NCBI GenBank assembly: GCA_023053575.1
Contig: JAKZAP010000015.1
Location: 11,584,930-11,648,929, forward strand
From: Branchinecta lynchi
Lineage: Eukaryota; Arthropoda; Branchiopoda; Anostraca; Branchinectidae
DNA: 64,000 nucleotides
Reading direction: 5' to 3'
Positions 22,040 through 32,879 of this stretch are shown here, in pieces; within the stretch, counting starts at the first letter, position 1, and each line of letters begins with the position of its first letter. Below the pieces are notes generated by a model. It made no database searches. It saw only the letters and a list, made by a program, of their open reading frames with translations, and was not told the origin of the DNA. A program made the position numbers and the translations under genes.

Positions 22040-23230
22040 ATGTCTATTGTTCCCCTATCTGGGAATCGATAGTCCACACGCTATTGTTCACCGTTTGTGG
22101 GGGAATCGATGTGTCAGGAGCTAATGTTCCCCGACAGATCGGGGAATCCACTTGCTTAGGGCTAATCTTCCCCGCCAAGTCGGGAATCGATTTGCCCTGG
22201 GCTAATATTCCCCGAGTACGCGGGGAACAGAAGTGTCCAGAGCTAAGGTTCCCTCATAATCAAATAAATTTAGAGATCGGGGAATCGTGAGGGGCTAATG
22301 TTCCCCGACATGCAAATATTGATTTTGTTGAGTTGAGGTCTGGGAATCCAAATGCCAGGGGCTAATGTTCCCCGACATGCAAATAATCGATTTTCAGATC
22401 GGGGAACCGAAGTGCGAGGGGCTAATGTTCCCCGACATGCAAATATTGATTTAGTTGAGTTCTGGTCGGGGAATCCAAGTGCCAGGGGCTAATGTGTCCC
22501 GATAAGTACTAATGGCTTTTGAGGTCGGGGAATCGAAGTCTCCAGATCTAATGTTCCCTCATAACAATTAACCGATTTAGAGATCGGGGAATCGAAGTGT
22601 GAGGGGCTAATGTTCCCCGACATGCAAATATTCATTTAGTTGAGTTCTGGTCGGGGAATCCAAGTGCCAGGGGCTAATGTTCCACGATAAGTAATAATGG
22701 CTTTTGAGGTTGGGGAATCGAAGTGTCCAGTGCTAATGTTCCCTCATAATAAACTAATAGATTTAAAGATCGGGGAATCGAAGAATGAGGGGCTCATGTT
22801 CCCCGACAGGCAAATATTGTTTTAGTTAAGTTCTGGTCAAGGAATCCAAGTGCCAGGGGCTAATGTTCCCCTATAAGCAGTAATGGCTTTTGAGGTCGGG
22901 GAAACGAATTGTCCAGAACTAGTGTTCCCTCATAATCGAATAATCGATTTAGAGATCGGGGAATCGAAGTGTGAGGGTATAATGTTCCCCGACATGCAAA
23001 TACTGATTTTGTTGAGTTGAGGTCGAGGAATCCAAATGCCAGGAGCTAACGTTCCCTCATAATCAACTAATCGATTTTGAGGTCGGGGAATCCAAGTGCC
23101 AGGGGCTAACGTTCCCCGATGAGCAATTATGGTTGTTGAGGTCGGGGAATCGCAGTTTCATTCGCTAATGTTCACCGACATGCAAACACTGCTTTCGCTG
23201 AGTTGAGGTGGGGGAATCCAAGTGCCAGGC
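22040..23230. repeat. satellite-like array with three-monomer higher-order unit
   Basis: Monomers of 55-70 bp share the frame GTCGGGGAATC-x-AAGTG-x5-GGGGCTAATGTTCCCCGA. Three types alternate. One contains CATGCAAATATTGATTTAG, one contains TAAGTAATAATGGCTTTTGA, and one ends its GTTCCCTCATAAT with AATCGATTTAGAGA. The first type recurs at about 22431, 22613, 22800, 22986 and 23172 (spacing 182-187 bp) and the third at 22553, 22740 and 22927 (187 bp), so the repeating unit is three monomers of about 187 bp. The words TTCCCCGA and TCGGGGAA at the monomer ends pair with each other, so each monomer can fold into a hairpin. Confidence 0.9.
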
Positions 23231-23410
23231 CATTTGATTATGCGGGAACATTATCTCTGGATTCCCCGACCTCCAAAACCATCATTGCTTATCGTGACAC
23301 ATTAGCTCCTTGCGATTGGATTCCCCGACCTCAACTCAACAAAAGCAATATTTGCATGTGGCGGAACATTAGCCCCTCACACTTCGATTTCCCGATCTCA
23401 AAATTGATTA
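23231..23410. repeat. inverted end of the satellite array
   Basis: From about 23231 the monomers continue in reverse orientation: GATTCCCCGACCTC, CATCATTGCTTATCGTG, TTAGCTCCT, GATTCCCCGACCTCAACTCA, TTTGCATG and ACATTAGCCCCTCACACTTC are complements of the words to the left. The switch of strand lies in 23225-23262. The stretch 23411-24090 beyond holds nothing recognisable. Confidence 0.85.
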
Positions 23411-24094
23411 TTTGATTATCCTGTTTATTCTTCTTAATATCCTCCAGTTCTCAGGTGAAATATCTTGGAATTCTTAGTTAGTGAACATTGTTGCCACTTT
23501 TTCTTGTCTGGAACCTGTGACATTTGGCCGTAAAAGAATTGTTGCTTATTTTTTGTATCTACTTGCAAGGAACCGGTCGTAGAATTTTGGCTCGCTCTGT
23601 CGAAGAAGTGAAAATCTGTCATTAACCGCAGATTTCTGCTACAGGCGGCAACGCTGCTTCCTGCATGTTGGATTTTTGTTTACATTCTCTTGTTCCTGAT
23701 TGGTCGAAGGTTCGATCGCGGATGTCAACCGCACAAACCACAACCGCAGAATAGTTCGGGTGGAAGATATCAGAAAATCATATATAGAAATTCCAAAAAG
23801 CTGTACCCCGGTAATTTTCGTGGGTAACAGAACGTACAGGAGGTCGTGTGATCTGTAAAAGTACTTTCCCAGCTATAATAGTCCACTTTTAGAAGGAGAA
23901 GACTTTGGTACAGTGGACCCCAGACTATAAAGTGCTGGAACATTTGATTTTCGCACATATTGGTCTTACCTTGAAACTAGTGATAACCAGTTTGATTATA
24001 AAAAGAAACTGTCGGTGGAGTTTGTGATTTGTATTCTTCGATCAGTTATAGAATATTATTGGTTATTTTCTAGTTACGTGTATACTTCTTTTGT

Positions 24095-24850
24095 TGATTA
24101 AGGAAAGCGTTTGACCGTGTAAATCACCAGAAGCTCCTTAATATTCTAAGAGAAAGGAGTATTCCTGTGCCTTATCTATGCACTCTTTCGTATTGGTTCA
24201 ACGAGCAAAGGTTTTTGATAAGTTGGGCATGTGACTTTAGCCCCCCTTTGTCTGCGTCAAATGGAGTGCGCCAAGGCGGAGTTTTGTCTGCTTTTTTATT
24301 CACTGCTTATTGTGAAGACCTTAATAGGTGTCTGACTGCCAGTGGTAATGGTTGCGATATATCTTCTCGATGTATCAATAATCTGGGCTACGCTGACGAC
24401 TTAGAGTGTGTTCCACCCTACTTACCGTAGTTACTACGCATGACGTCACAAATTCTTGCTTTTTGCCGTCAAGGCTGGAACGATCTTTCTATTTTCCAGC
24501 GGGATATCATACCACGGGCGAATCCGACCAATCACGTTACAGAGATGCGTAGTTACTACTCTTACCACGCTCCGGAGCATGGTAAGCAAATAGTAACTAT
24601 TAGTTACTATTCCGAGAAGGTTGGAACGGTCAGCGTAGTAACTTTTCGTGATGATGGAACGGAAATAGTAACTAATAGTTACTATTGGTACAAGGGTGGA
24701 ACACGCTCTTAGTGTTACTAGCAACTTGTCATAATTAGCTTAATTTGTTGCTAGAAGTTTGTGAAAGCTTCGCGGCCGAGCTTGATAATGTCTTCAATAC
24801 GTCAAAAACCGAGTGCGTACTGTACTGGAGTACAGTAGCAGCTGCTGCCG
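24095..24850 (+). pseudogene. LINE reverse transcriptase fragment (copy 4), split by a MITE
   Basis: The segment starts with an open KAFDRVNHQKLLNILRE (near 24104), continues with SASNGVRQGGVLSAFLFTAY (near 24248-24305) and reaches NNLGYADDLE, the catalytic YADD box, near 24385. A MITE (24404-24708) follows directly. Beyond it, degraded sequence gives CESFAAELDNVFNTSKTEC near 24758-24815, the expected segment after the YADD box. The first catalytic aspartate and the YADD pair are preserved, but the copy is truncated at both ends and interrupted. Confidence 0.85.
24404..24708. mobile_element. PIF/Harbinger-like MITE, GAGCGTGTTCC family (copy 1), TTA duplication
   Basis: 305 bp. The ends are GAGTGTGTTCCACCCT and GGGTGGAACACGCTC, flanked by TTA (24401-24403 and 24709-24711). 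Inside are TAGTTACTACGCATGACGTC (with a perfect TGACGTCA element) and several TAGTAACTA/TAGTTACTA words forming inverted pairs. Copy 2 (47600-47904) has the same length. It interrupts the reverse transcriptase just after its YADD box. Confidence 0.85.
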
Positions 24851-25261
24851 GAACGTCGTTCCATCCGGTTTCTGGAACTTCTTAGAGTCACGGTATTTAA
24901 TCCACGGTAAATGATAGAATTTATAAGAAAGGCACTGAAAATTTTGGCCTACAGGACAGAAAAATTGGGTTTTGAAAAGTTTTGCCTGCGACACTTGATT
25001 TAGTTTTATCTTGGCTATAATGGATAGAAGCTGTTATGCAATCGTGCCGGCAATATCTTCTCCAAGTGGGCTTCGCCAAAAAACCAGCCTACTAATTGGC
25101 TTATCGTCTTCCATGCTGTCCTTAATGTTACTCTTCCTACCTAATCCTATCTGTTCCATAATTTAAAGTTCAGCTGAAAAGCCAATTTACTTTTGGATCC
25201 TTTTACTGACATATATTCAAACAACATTTACAACGAATATACGTCAGCTAAGATTTTTCAT

Positions 25262-25305
25262 CAGCGATGTTTCGGCCCTTCTTGGCAAGGGTCCTCGTCA
25301 GGCTG
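25262..25305 (-). ncRNA. hammerhead ribozyme motif 1
   Basis: On the minus strand: stem I strand CAGC, core CTGACGA, stem II GG(A)CCCTT with loop GCCAAG and AAGGGCC, core GAA, short stem III ACAT, cleavage-site C, stem I strand GCTG. Stem I is four full Watson-Crick pairs. Stem III has only one good pair (A-T), as its second position is C opposite A. The layout is that of the minimal type with a very short stem III. Confidence 0.75.
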
Positions 25306-25409
25306 TCAATCTTTTGGGTCAACGATGGGGAAGGAAACAAACCTGTAAACAGGTTTACAGGTTTGATTACAGGTTTGTTTCCTTCCCCATCGTTGACCCA
25401 GAAGATTGA

Positions 25410-25453
25410 CAGCCTGACGAGAACCCTTGCCAAGAAGGGCCGAAATATCGCTA
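25410..25453 (+). ncRNA. hammerhead ribozyme motif 2
   Basis: Stem I CAGC/GCTA (three pairs, the fourth lost), core CTGACGA at 25414-25420, stem II weakened (GA instead of GG at its base, CCCTT/AAGGG kept), core GAA, stem III AT/AT, cleavage-site C at 25449. Probably a decayed sister of motif 1. Confidence 0.7.
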
Positions 25454-25554
25454 ATGAAGAATCGTAGCTGACATATATCCGTTGTAAACATTGTTTGAAT
25501 ATATTTCAAAGTCAGCTTGGGCTCAAAGAATACTCATTTTACTGACTACACTGC

Positions 25555-25965
25555 ATTATTTCGACTGTGTCAAGGAAATTTTTTTCGTTTTCACTATTGC
25601 TCTAGTCAGAATATCTACGGCCGTCCTCACAACGCAAAGTTCTACTATGGCGAGGAAAATCTGAACCTTAATACAAACGCGGCATTTCAGTTATCAATGA
25701 TCAGCTCGAGGAATTTAAGGTGGCTCACTGTGTGAACACTTATTTTTCGTAAATTGTTTTCATCAAGCATAGAACACAGACACAAGCTGATAGAAGTACT
25801 ACATATCACAATTCCACTATTTGAAAATCGATTATTCGTGAATAGTTGAAGAACGAAGTAACGCATTTCCATCGTGTCATCAAGCCTTTTTAAGCAAATA
25901 AGCCATGGGTACATCTATTTTCCTATTATATCGCTTTTCGGTTAAACTTCAAAGCTCGAATTCTG
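25555..25965. repeat. dispersed repeat copy (CTTTTCAGTTAAACTTTAAG-type end)
   Basis: Contains GTCAGAATATCTACGGCCGT and GGTTAAACTTCAA, shared with sequences at 16.8-16.99, 30.3-30.44, 47.46-47.6 and 50.69-50.79 kb. Also shared with 30330-30440 is the stretch ACGAAGTA-CGCATTT-CATCG followed by CAAGCCT. It is probably one MITE family, but its ends were not resolved. The stretch 25966-26603 that follows holds nothing recognisable. Confidence 0.55.
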
Positions 25966-26603
25966 AGCTTCTAGGATTCGTTAAAATTTTTGAGAGATTC
26001 GGTAAACTTTGGCTCTGCACCTCCTCCCCCCCCCCAACGAAATTACACTTGCGTTGCCCCTGGGTCTCAGAACCGGTACTTGCTTTGTAAGTACTCTATG
26101 GTAGATTATGTTAGTAGATGAAGATCTTGTCGTGAAACTCAGTAATACGAATCTTGCTCACCAATGAATGGGTATTCTTTTCTGATGAAACTTGTTTGGT
26201 TTTGTATCAAGGTTGATGTTGTCTGTTTTAATCGTAGTTGATTTCTTTACTTTTTTCCCAAACTCCATCTTCTCTCTTTTGTGTTGTTTATCCCTCTTGT
26301 GTTGCTTTTCCCAATTCATTATCCCGTTTCAGTAAAATCGATGTCCTTCCATGTAGAGATAAGTATAATTAGTCAACGATAGGTTCAACACCCGTTCTTT
26401 TATAGCAGTAGGTCATGCTGCATCGTTCCACTTTTGCAGATGGTTTTGGCAGGTTTTTTCCTTTGTCTGTTCCACATGTATATCAATATTTGTCAAGTCT
26501 GTATCTCAACGCCGGCTTTAAAATCTTGGTCACGAGTGTTTTCCCCAGTTCACAATCGGTAGAGGATGTGTCCGGTCGCTGTTGCAACCTTTGCAGGTAG
26601 GCA

Positions 26604-26995
26604 TTTTAAACATTTTCCTCCACATGAGAAAACACTCCTAGAGGCGTTTTTCCAGAATCAACTAAAAACAGGCACGGCACGGCACGGCATAAGGCGTTTT
26701 TCCGTGCTCCTACGAACAGTGTGTGGGAAGGGTTGCCATATGTCGCACAATAGTGTGAATTGTCGCTCTATTTTGTTTTTGTCACTTTTGTCACTCTTGT
26801 CATTTTAAACATTTTCCTCCACATGAGAAAACACTCCTAGAGGTGAGGTGTTTTTCCAGGATCAACTAAAAAGAGGCAAGGCACGGCACGACATAAGGCG
26901 TTTTTCCGTGCTCCTACGAACAGTTTGTGGGCAGGGTTGCCACATTTCGCACGATAGTGTGAATTGTCACTATTTTGTTTTTGTCACTCTTGTCC
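26604..26995 (+). repeat. direct tandem duplication, about 198 bp unit
   Basis: CATTTTAAACATTTTCCTCC starts at 26604 and again at 26802. Both copies continue through CACATGAGAAAACACTCCTA, GGCACGGCACG and CATAAGGCGTTTTTCCGTGC with small differences. The first copy contains three GGCAC words in a row, the second fewer. Confidence 0.85.
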
Positions 26996-28999
26996 TACGT
27001 AGGACATAAAAATCACTCTGTTTTAGAAAATGACCAAATCTGTCATTTTTGCAGCAGGGACTCAGACCAGAACCGACTATTTCAAGATTCGGACCAAAAG
27101 TGAACATTCCATGAAAACAAATTTCACTCCCAATTCACTCTCTGTTTTGGACCAAAAGTCGCTCTCTAAATATTTACAAACCCTGTTTGTGGGTCGACTG
27201 TGACTCGAAAAGTGTGTTTCCACGGTTTTTCGTGCGGCCCACACGTGTGTTTCCGCGACCAGCGAGACTTTTGTGGCTCGCTTTGTGGCTCAAATTAGAC
27301 AAACAGCTGACGAGGTGATTGTTGATTTTGTGGCTCGATTCTGGCGAGAAATTCAAATTAAGCAGCAAAATAGTGTCTAAACAATAAAGCTAAGTACTTT
27401 TTCAAGCGTGTAGACTTAAAACTGAAGATGATTTTTGTACGGAATGGTAAGGAAATAAGCCTGGAGTTCTATTTATTGAGATTTTGTATGAATTTTATTT
27501 TTATTTTTAGATATTTGAAATTACCGCCAAAACAAATAGACAAAACGGCGTTTCCGCGAGTTTCAACTAGTGGCTCGACTTTGGGCACACAATCGTGTTT
27601 CCGCGACAAACACTCAGAAGTGTGTGGCCCACAACTGTGTCGTGGAAAAAGGCCTATACTTTAGTTGGCACGAGTACTAAAGAGAAACAACAAAAGTAAA
27701 GTTTCAGGCGTCAAAGTGAGAGGCAGGATCAATGTTCTAACGTGCCTCCTTTCAGGCTCTGGAGTTACGAACTATGACCCACGTGTCTACTTGCACTATT
27801 TCGTAATATCTTTTTATTCCTCGTGCCTCCCGCGTCATGCCGTACCGTGCTGTGCCTCCTTTTAGTCGATCCGTCCGATCGTGTCGCACACTTTTTTAAC
27901 TGTTCGTCATAGAAAGTGAGTGTGTAGGACACATAGGACTTACCAGTTAAGACAAGGTAGAATTTGTTGAAACAAACCTTCTGAGCACATTCTAAGAACT
28001 GTGAATTGTTCAATGTAGACTAGACCCTCCTGCTGTCCCTCCTGCCGTCCCTCCTTCACAGAACAGGAAAATCGGCTGTGTGAAAAAATGACATTGCTAA
28101 ATAAGGCAACAATATCTGGACTCGACAGGGAAAAAACTTTATTTCTTTTTGAAGTTTCAAAAACCAATAACTTAGTAAATAATATCTAAGGTCAGAAGTG
28201 TCACTTGCACGAAATATCTCTTTTGTCTTATTTTGTACTTTTAAAATCTGGCAAGGTCTATGACTTGGGCGCTATGGGCGCCATCGATGTGGCATGAGGA
28301 GAATCTAATACTCTTGATGACTAACTCTTCGTATAGACGCAGAATTGGGGTGTCTCAGGCAAAGAGCCGGAAGCGTTACCACAGCTGTCCCAAGGAGCCG
28401 CGTTGATTGGTTGACTTGGATTTGGGCCGTCGTTCGGGCGACGTTTCTCGTTCTCCCCGAGGTTCACTGGCGTGTTTTGGACTTGGTCACATTCAGTATT
28501 GTGGTTAGAATCATAGGAGTCTTTTTCACGTTTTTTTTAGTTCCTTTTCTGATATTTAAGTAGCTTGGGGAAGTTTTCGGAATTTGAATGAAAGTGAGCG
28601 GTTCGTATGGCATCCCAAATTTGTTTGTCGATCCGAAACGATTGAGATATTCCGAAAACTTTGGACGGAGATTCCTTAGACCAAATGCAAGGTTACGAGG
28701 ATAGCCGGTGTGGAGGTGTATTTATGAGTTTCATATGGCACACTTGCTCGATTGCAAGCAATTTGCAACACAGGACTCAACGCAGTTTGAATGAAGGCTG
28801 TCTGTAAATAAATAACTTCTCTTGAAGAGGTATGTAACATATATCATCCTATGACCACCAGTCAGTTTTATTACGATAATCTTCATAGAGTAAGATAGAG
28901 GTGGGTATGACTTCGCCTCTATCCTCAGAGGGGCAGAGATGGGCGAATCCGATCATGATTTATACTTGTCCGTAAGCTTATCTTGACCTGAAAGTCAGT
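26996..28999. other. intergenic; repeat fragments only
   Basis: No exon was recognised. The stretch 27710-27875 (GTTCTAACGTGCCTCCTTTC, GAGTTACGAACTATGACCC, TCGTGCCTC, GTGCTGTGCCTCCTTTTAG) resembles 53.7-54.25 kb and is a dispersed repeat. In 27180-27660 the words GTGTTTCC and CGACTGTGACTCG recur near both ends. Confidence 0.5.
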
Positions 29000-29015
29000 G
29001 ATTAACAGAAGGCTG

Positions 29016-29190
29016 TAGTAGAGTTTTTGCAGATACAATGGTATCTGATACCAAGGTCCAAAGTCCTTTTCGCAGTTGTGGTAGGTTTTGCAGTCACCGT
29101 GGTATCTGGCCAGTTACCTTGGTAACTGCTACGGAGATACCACAGTCTCGACCGTGGTAACTGATCATGGTATCTGAAACTTCTGAAAGA
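29016..29190. mobile_element. GTTGCG-family MITE, partial copy
   Basis: GTTTTTGCAGATACAATGGT, CCAGTTACCTTGGTAACTG and GATCATGGTATCTGAAAC match the palindromic words of the 7973 and 21165 copies. The ends are not intact. Confidence 0.5.
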
Positions 29191-29489
29191 TTCAACTCAC
29201 TTTTATTAGTTGCGTCTCTTATCTCAATTCTCCTCACGATTCTCTTCTCAATTCTCTTATTTCGTGTTTGATGACTATGAAGATGAAGCCAGTTGTCAAG
29301 AATCGAAAACGGGGAAAGCTCCGCGATTCTGCAGAATCGTGTAGTTGCTTCGATAGTGAATTCTCAATTGTCCTTTTATGTTGTTCTTCCTCATTGGTCA
29401 ACGAAGGGAGGATGTTCAGTCTTTGTAAACAGGTTTGAACGGAGAGCAAAATTAGTATTTTTGTCAAAAGCGAGAATGGAGGATTGAGA

Positions 29490-29516
29490 ATTCTTTTTTT
29501 TTTTTTTTTTTTTTTT
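29490..29516. repeat. T-homopolymer and flanking AT-rich sequence
   Basis: A run of about 26 T. The intergenic stretch 29191-30455 around it has no recognisable exon. A repeat end (TTTTCGGTTAAACTTCAA, near 30419-30436) lies just before the first exon of the next gene. Confidence 0.8.
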
Positions 29517-30455
29517 ACTGACGGATTTTCAGAAAAATCGACAGTTTTTCAGCAAAATCAATTATTTTAAGACAAAATCTATTGTAAAAAAAAATGGTGT
29601 TTTAATGAATTCTCAATCTCAAGAGGAAAAATGGTAATTTGGACGAGAATTAAGAATTGAGAACTGAGAACTCAGGGCAAAAACGCAACGATTATCACCA
29701 ACACAGGAGCCTGACAGTGAAATGACTGACCAGAAGTTATCCGTTGTCATTTACCTGGCTAAAAATTATACTGATCAAGATTGTGCTGGCGTACGTTAAA
29801 AAATGGCGACTATAACTGTCATAATTAGTTTGCACTTCTCCACTCTTCGTTTTAAAGGTTCAAGAAGCAATACAATCGTCTTTTCCATTTACAAGCATGG
29901 CTTTTACAATAAACTCATTTCGACTAACGTTTAACGTCGCAGCTTCCAGACGAGCGTCCAATCTTGACCAAGACAAAACATTTTGCTCATAAATGTGCAC
30001 GGCAATGTTTAGTGAGTTTAGTTACTGAAAATACACAATCTGAGTGGGGAAAAGAATGAATGGGCATAGGGAGTGGCATGGCTGCTTGCGATCTAACATA
30101 GTTTGCATTTCAAGTGCATTTGAACTGTAAATGAAGCGAAGCTCAAGAAATGATCTATTCCAAATTGTAAGGTCGCTTCTGACAAAAGCCCGCTATTGAG
30201 TGTGATTCGAAAAAGGACATGTTTTGAGGAATCGCTTACTGTTTAGTTGCTAGATATTTCAGGTAAATGATGTCAAATTTCATAGGGGTACCCCGGACCG
30301 GAAACAAAAATCCATTCTATGAAGATCCCATAGCGGAGAGACGAAGTAGCGCATTTTCATCGGGTCTTCAAGCCTCGTTCAGTGAATTATGGGAAACTAG
30401 ACTGCAATATCTAAGCTCTTTTCGGTTAAACTTCAACGAAGAAATTCAATTGCAG

Positions 30456-30856
30456 TTTTTCTGGGGAGTCTTGGGAACTCCAACGCAGCCACCAAGACCT
30501 TCTCCGACCTAGCCACAGTAATAACTACTCCTATATGGAATCCCGAACGAGGCTTCCATCACTACACTGAATCCCTCGCCAGCAGCCCCACCCCCTTGGT
30601 TTCAGCAGAGCTCGACAGCTACCGTGCGGAGAACATCTCAGTCATCTTCCGCTACTATGTGTTCGATTCATTCCTGGCTTCGAACGTATCTTCAACCTTC
30701 TTGAACTCGATTGTAACTGATCTGAATACAGCTAAGGCATCGGGGTTCAAGATTGTTATGCGCTTTTGCTACACCCTCGTTGAGAAAAAATACCCAAGTG
30801 ATGCTGCTCTACCGCAGCTGCTTAAGCACATTGAACAGCTTTCTCCTGTTCTAAAG
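30456..30856 (+). CDS. DUF4874/DUF4832-type protein, first recognised exon
   Basis: The exon follows an acceptor (TTCAATTGCAG) and ends at the donor CTAAAG/GTAAGC. It opens with a hydrophobic FLGSLGNSNAAT stretch that looks like the end of a signal peptide, then IWNPERGFHHYTE, the hallmark start of the DUF4874 domain, and continues through LDSYRAENISVIFRYYVFDS and AKASGFKIVMRFCYTL. No ATG lies in frame after the last in-frame stop (30398), so a first exon with the start codon must lie upstream; I did not find it. The fold is a TIM-barrel-like domain by family knowledge; the enzymatic role of the family is not established. Family members are common in bacteria and known in some eukaryotes. Confidence 0.8.
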
Positions 30857-32014
30857 GTAAGCGTTTATTATTACACCCACGTCGTCCAACATGATAATAT
30901 GCCCAGAGTGGGCAATTCATTGCTTTGGCCGCTGCAGTTGCATTTGATACTCGGTTTTCAGCTATTTCTGTAGAGTTTGTACATTGTGAACAATGACCGG
31001 TATCAAGTTGAGAGTTGGTGTATTTGTTTCTAGATGTGCATTCTCGTGGTCACACCCTTCCGATACTCTCATACACTCACTTGCTCTCGTCCTGAATGAA
31101 TGGGGAGAGCGAGAAAAATGCTCCTGACTAATAAATTTAAAGCCCAGGTGACAACGCAGAATCTTAAATACAGCCCCCTGTTTTTTTTTATGTTTTTTTT
31201 AACTAGGATAATGAGCTTGGCTCTTAACCTCAACACGGTAGGATGAGAAAATAAAAAAGTAACTTGCGATAAAGGAGTGGAAATACCGTTTATGGTTTCG
31301 GTGGTAGGACAAGGGAAAGTTAATCTCAAAGTTAGGACAAGAGGAGACGATACAATGTCACCCGACTCGAGTAAGCGTAGCAGAAAATGCGAGCCAAAGA
31401 GATTGCTAGAGGAGGGTTTTGATAGTAGCTATTTTAATTTCAAACGTTTAGGACTTACTTCAGCTCGCCATTTGATAGCAGATGAAGGAACAAGTAATGT
31501 TATTAACCTCAATCTTTCGTGAAGGACATAGAGAGATGTAGCCAGGTTCTTTCCATAGCGGCGGTTCGATCATGCCGGTCGCAGCTCCTTCCATGGCGGC
31601 GACTTAATGTGGCCGTGGCGGCGCAAACTTAGCAATTCTTAACGATCGTTAACTTTACTTCGGGGCGGAGCTAACTGCAGCATTAACGATCGTTAACTTT
31701 TCCCAGTTCTACAATTGTTAACTATTTTGTAACGATGCTCACCGACCATCGTTACAAATTAGTTAGCAATAGTTAAGTTCTGGAACGAAAATCGTAGGAA
31801 GGCGGAGCTTAAATTTAACAATCAGATTCTTGGAACGGGAGAACTTGGCGATTGTTAACGATTTGTTACCAATCGTTAAGTGGCGGAACATAACCTCTGA
31901 GAGGGGTGCCCCTTTGAGGGTATTCATACACGTTGGACGTTGGCCTCCACAGAGATTCTTCCAGCTGGGCAGTGGGGTGGCGAACAAAACCGACAAATAT
32001 TTGTCTATTCGTAG
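30857..32014. other. intron with short palindromic repeats
   Basis: Ends with the acceptor TTTGTCTATTCGTAG. The part 31620-31885 is packed with TTAACGATCGTTAAC, ACAATTGTTAACTA, CGATTGTTAACGA and similar words on both strands, suggesting a MITE remnant rich in GTTAAC palindromes. Confidence 0.6.
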
Positions 32015-32227
32015 GCCAACTACCACACCATACTGGTTCTTCAGGCTGGATTCATCGGAACCTGGGGGGAGTGGTACTACTCGAAGAACTATGCCGTTGA
32101 CGACGGTCAGGGAAACTTCGCACCTACAGCAACCCAGTGGGGCTATCGAGTCCAGATTGTGAACGCTTTGCTGAACGCTCTGCCTTCCAACAGAATGCTC
32201 CAGATACGTTACGTTGGGGCTGTACAG
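32015..32227 (+). CDS. DUF4874/DUF4832-type protein, second recognised exon
   Basis: 213 bp, phase 0 at both ends. It encodes ANYHTILVLQAGFIGTWGEW, the most conserved block of the family (VLQAGFIGxWGEWYY), followed by YYSKNYAVDDGQGNF and the helix VQIVNALLNALPSNRMLQIR. The tryptophans and the glutamate of GEW look like active-site or ligand residues in family alignments, which is inference. The donor is GTACAG/GTAATA. Confidence 0.9.
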
Positions 32228-32450
32228 GTAATATATTATAAGAGTAATGAATGAATGAATGAAATCTTTTATTGCCCATCGACAGCACGAAAGAGGAACA
32301 CGATGGAGTATGTGAAAAGTCGAAAAAGAAAAAAATAACGACAACCAAAACAAAACAACATTAACCTAGATACAAAATCAAACAAATCTTGTCAAAAAAG
32401 AATACACATACAGGGATGTACAACATCCTTGTTATTAAGGTTCGTGACAC

Positions 32451-32764
32451 TTACCCGATTACAAATTTATCTCAAAATAGTACTATGAAGTAGTACGAAA
32501 AAGTTGGATGCAGTGCTAACGATGCTACTACATGCTTCTACTTCAAGGCTACCGTGTTACTGCATACTAATATATGCTACCATTAGCAAGACTGGATGCT
32601 ACTATGGCAAGACAGGATGCTACTGGATACTACTACATAAGATTGGGCCAGTCTGAGGCACATTAAATTATAGTATTCTTTGCTATTACAAAGTATTACA
32701 TGCAACATTTTCTTACTACTACCATACTACTACGCAGGCTACAAATTTTTCAAGTATAAGGTCT
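32451..32764 (-). mobile_element. TTACCCGATGAAA-family TIR element (copy 1, degenerate)
   Basis: Reverse-oriented relative of 49891-50199. Shared words include AGGCTACCGTGTTACTGCAT, GCAAGACAGGATGCTAC and CAGTCTGAGGCACATTAAAT. The left terminus TTACCCGATTACAAATTT is recognisable; the right terminus is worn. It is rich in TAC/GTA triplets. Confidence 0.65.
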
Positions 32765-32879
32765 GCAACAGAGTACTTCTGAATGAAGTACCGGTTGCGG
32801 GACCAACTGAGAAGTTGCAGAAATTTGTTTGCAAATTTTGAAGAACAACTTTCTTAACTCTTTCTTATCGTGGCGTTTA

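Larger units (their letters stand above)
25211..25536. mobile_element. palindromic Penelope-like/retrozyme-like element (copy 1)
   Basis: Flanked by a 10 bp target duplication TTTTACTGAC (25201-25210 and 25537-25546). The body is a near-perfect palindrome with arms of about 145 bp and almost no spacer (axis near 25360, around CAAACCTGTAAACAGGTTTA). The right side extends about 32 nt beyond the palindrome (TTCAAAGTCAGCTTGGGCTC and following). Each arm holds a hammerhead ribozyme motif, in opposite orientations. Inverted pseudo-LTRs and a one-sided tail of about 34 bp are known from Penelope elements, and hammerhead motifs are known in Penelope-like pseudo-LTRs and in retrozymes. No reverse transcriptase is present, so the copy is non-autonomous. 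Confidence 0.75.

Noticed and set aside
22040..23410. Possible CRISPR-like array
   Set aside because: Eukaryotic context; the monomers are diverged throughout with no unique spacers between conserved repeats.
31763..32353. Minus-strand frame of 196 codons
   Set aside because: Shadow of the plus-strand exon 32015-32227 and palindromic repeat sequence; no family similarity.
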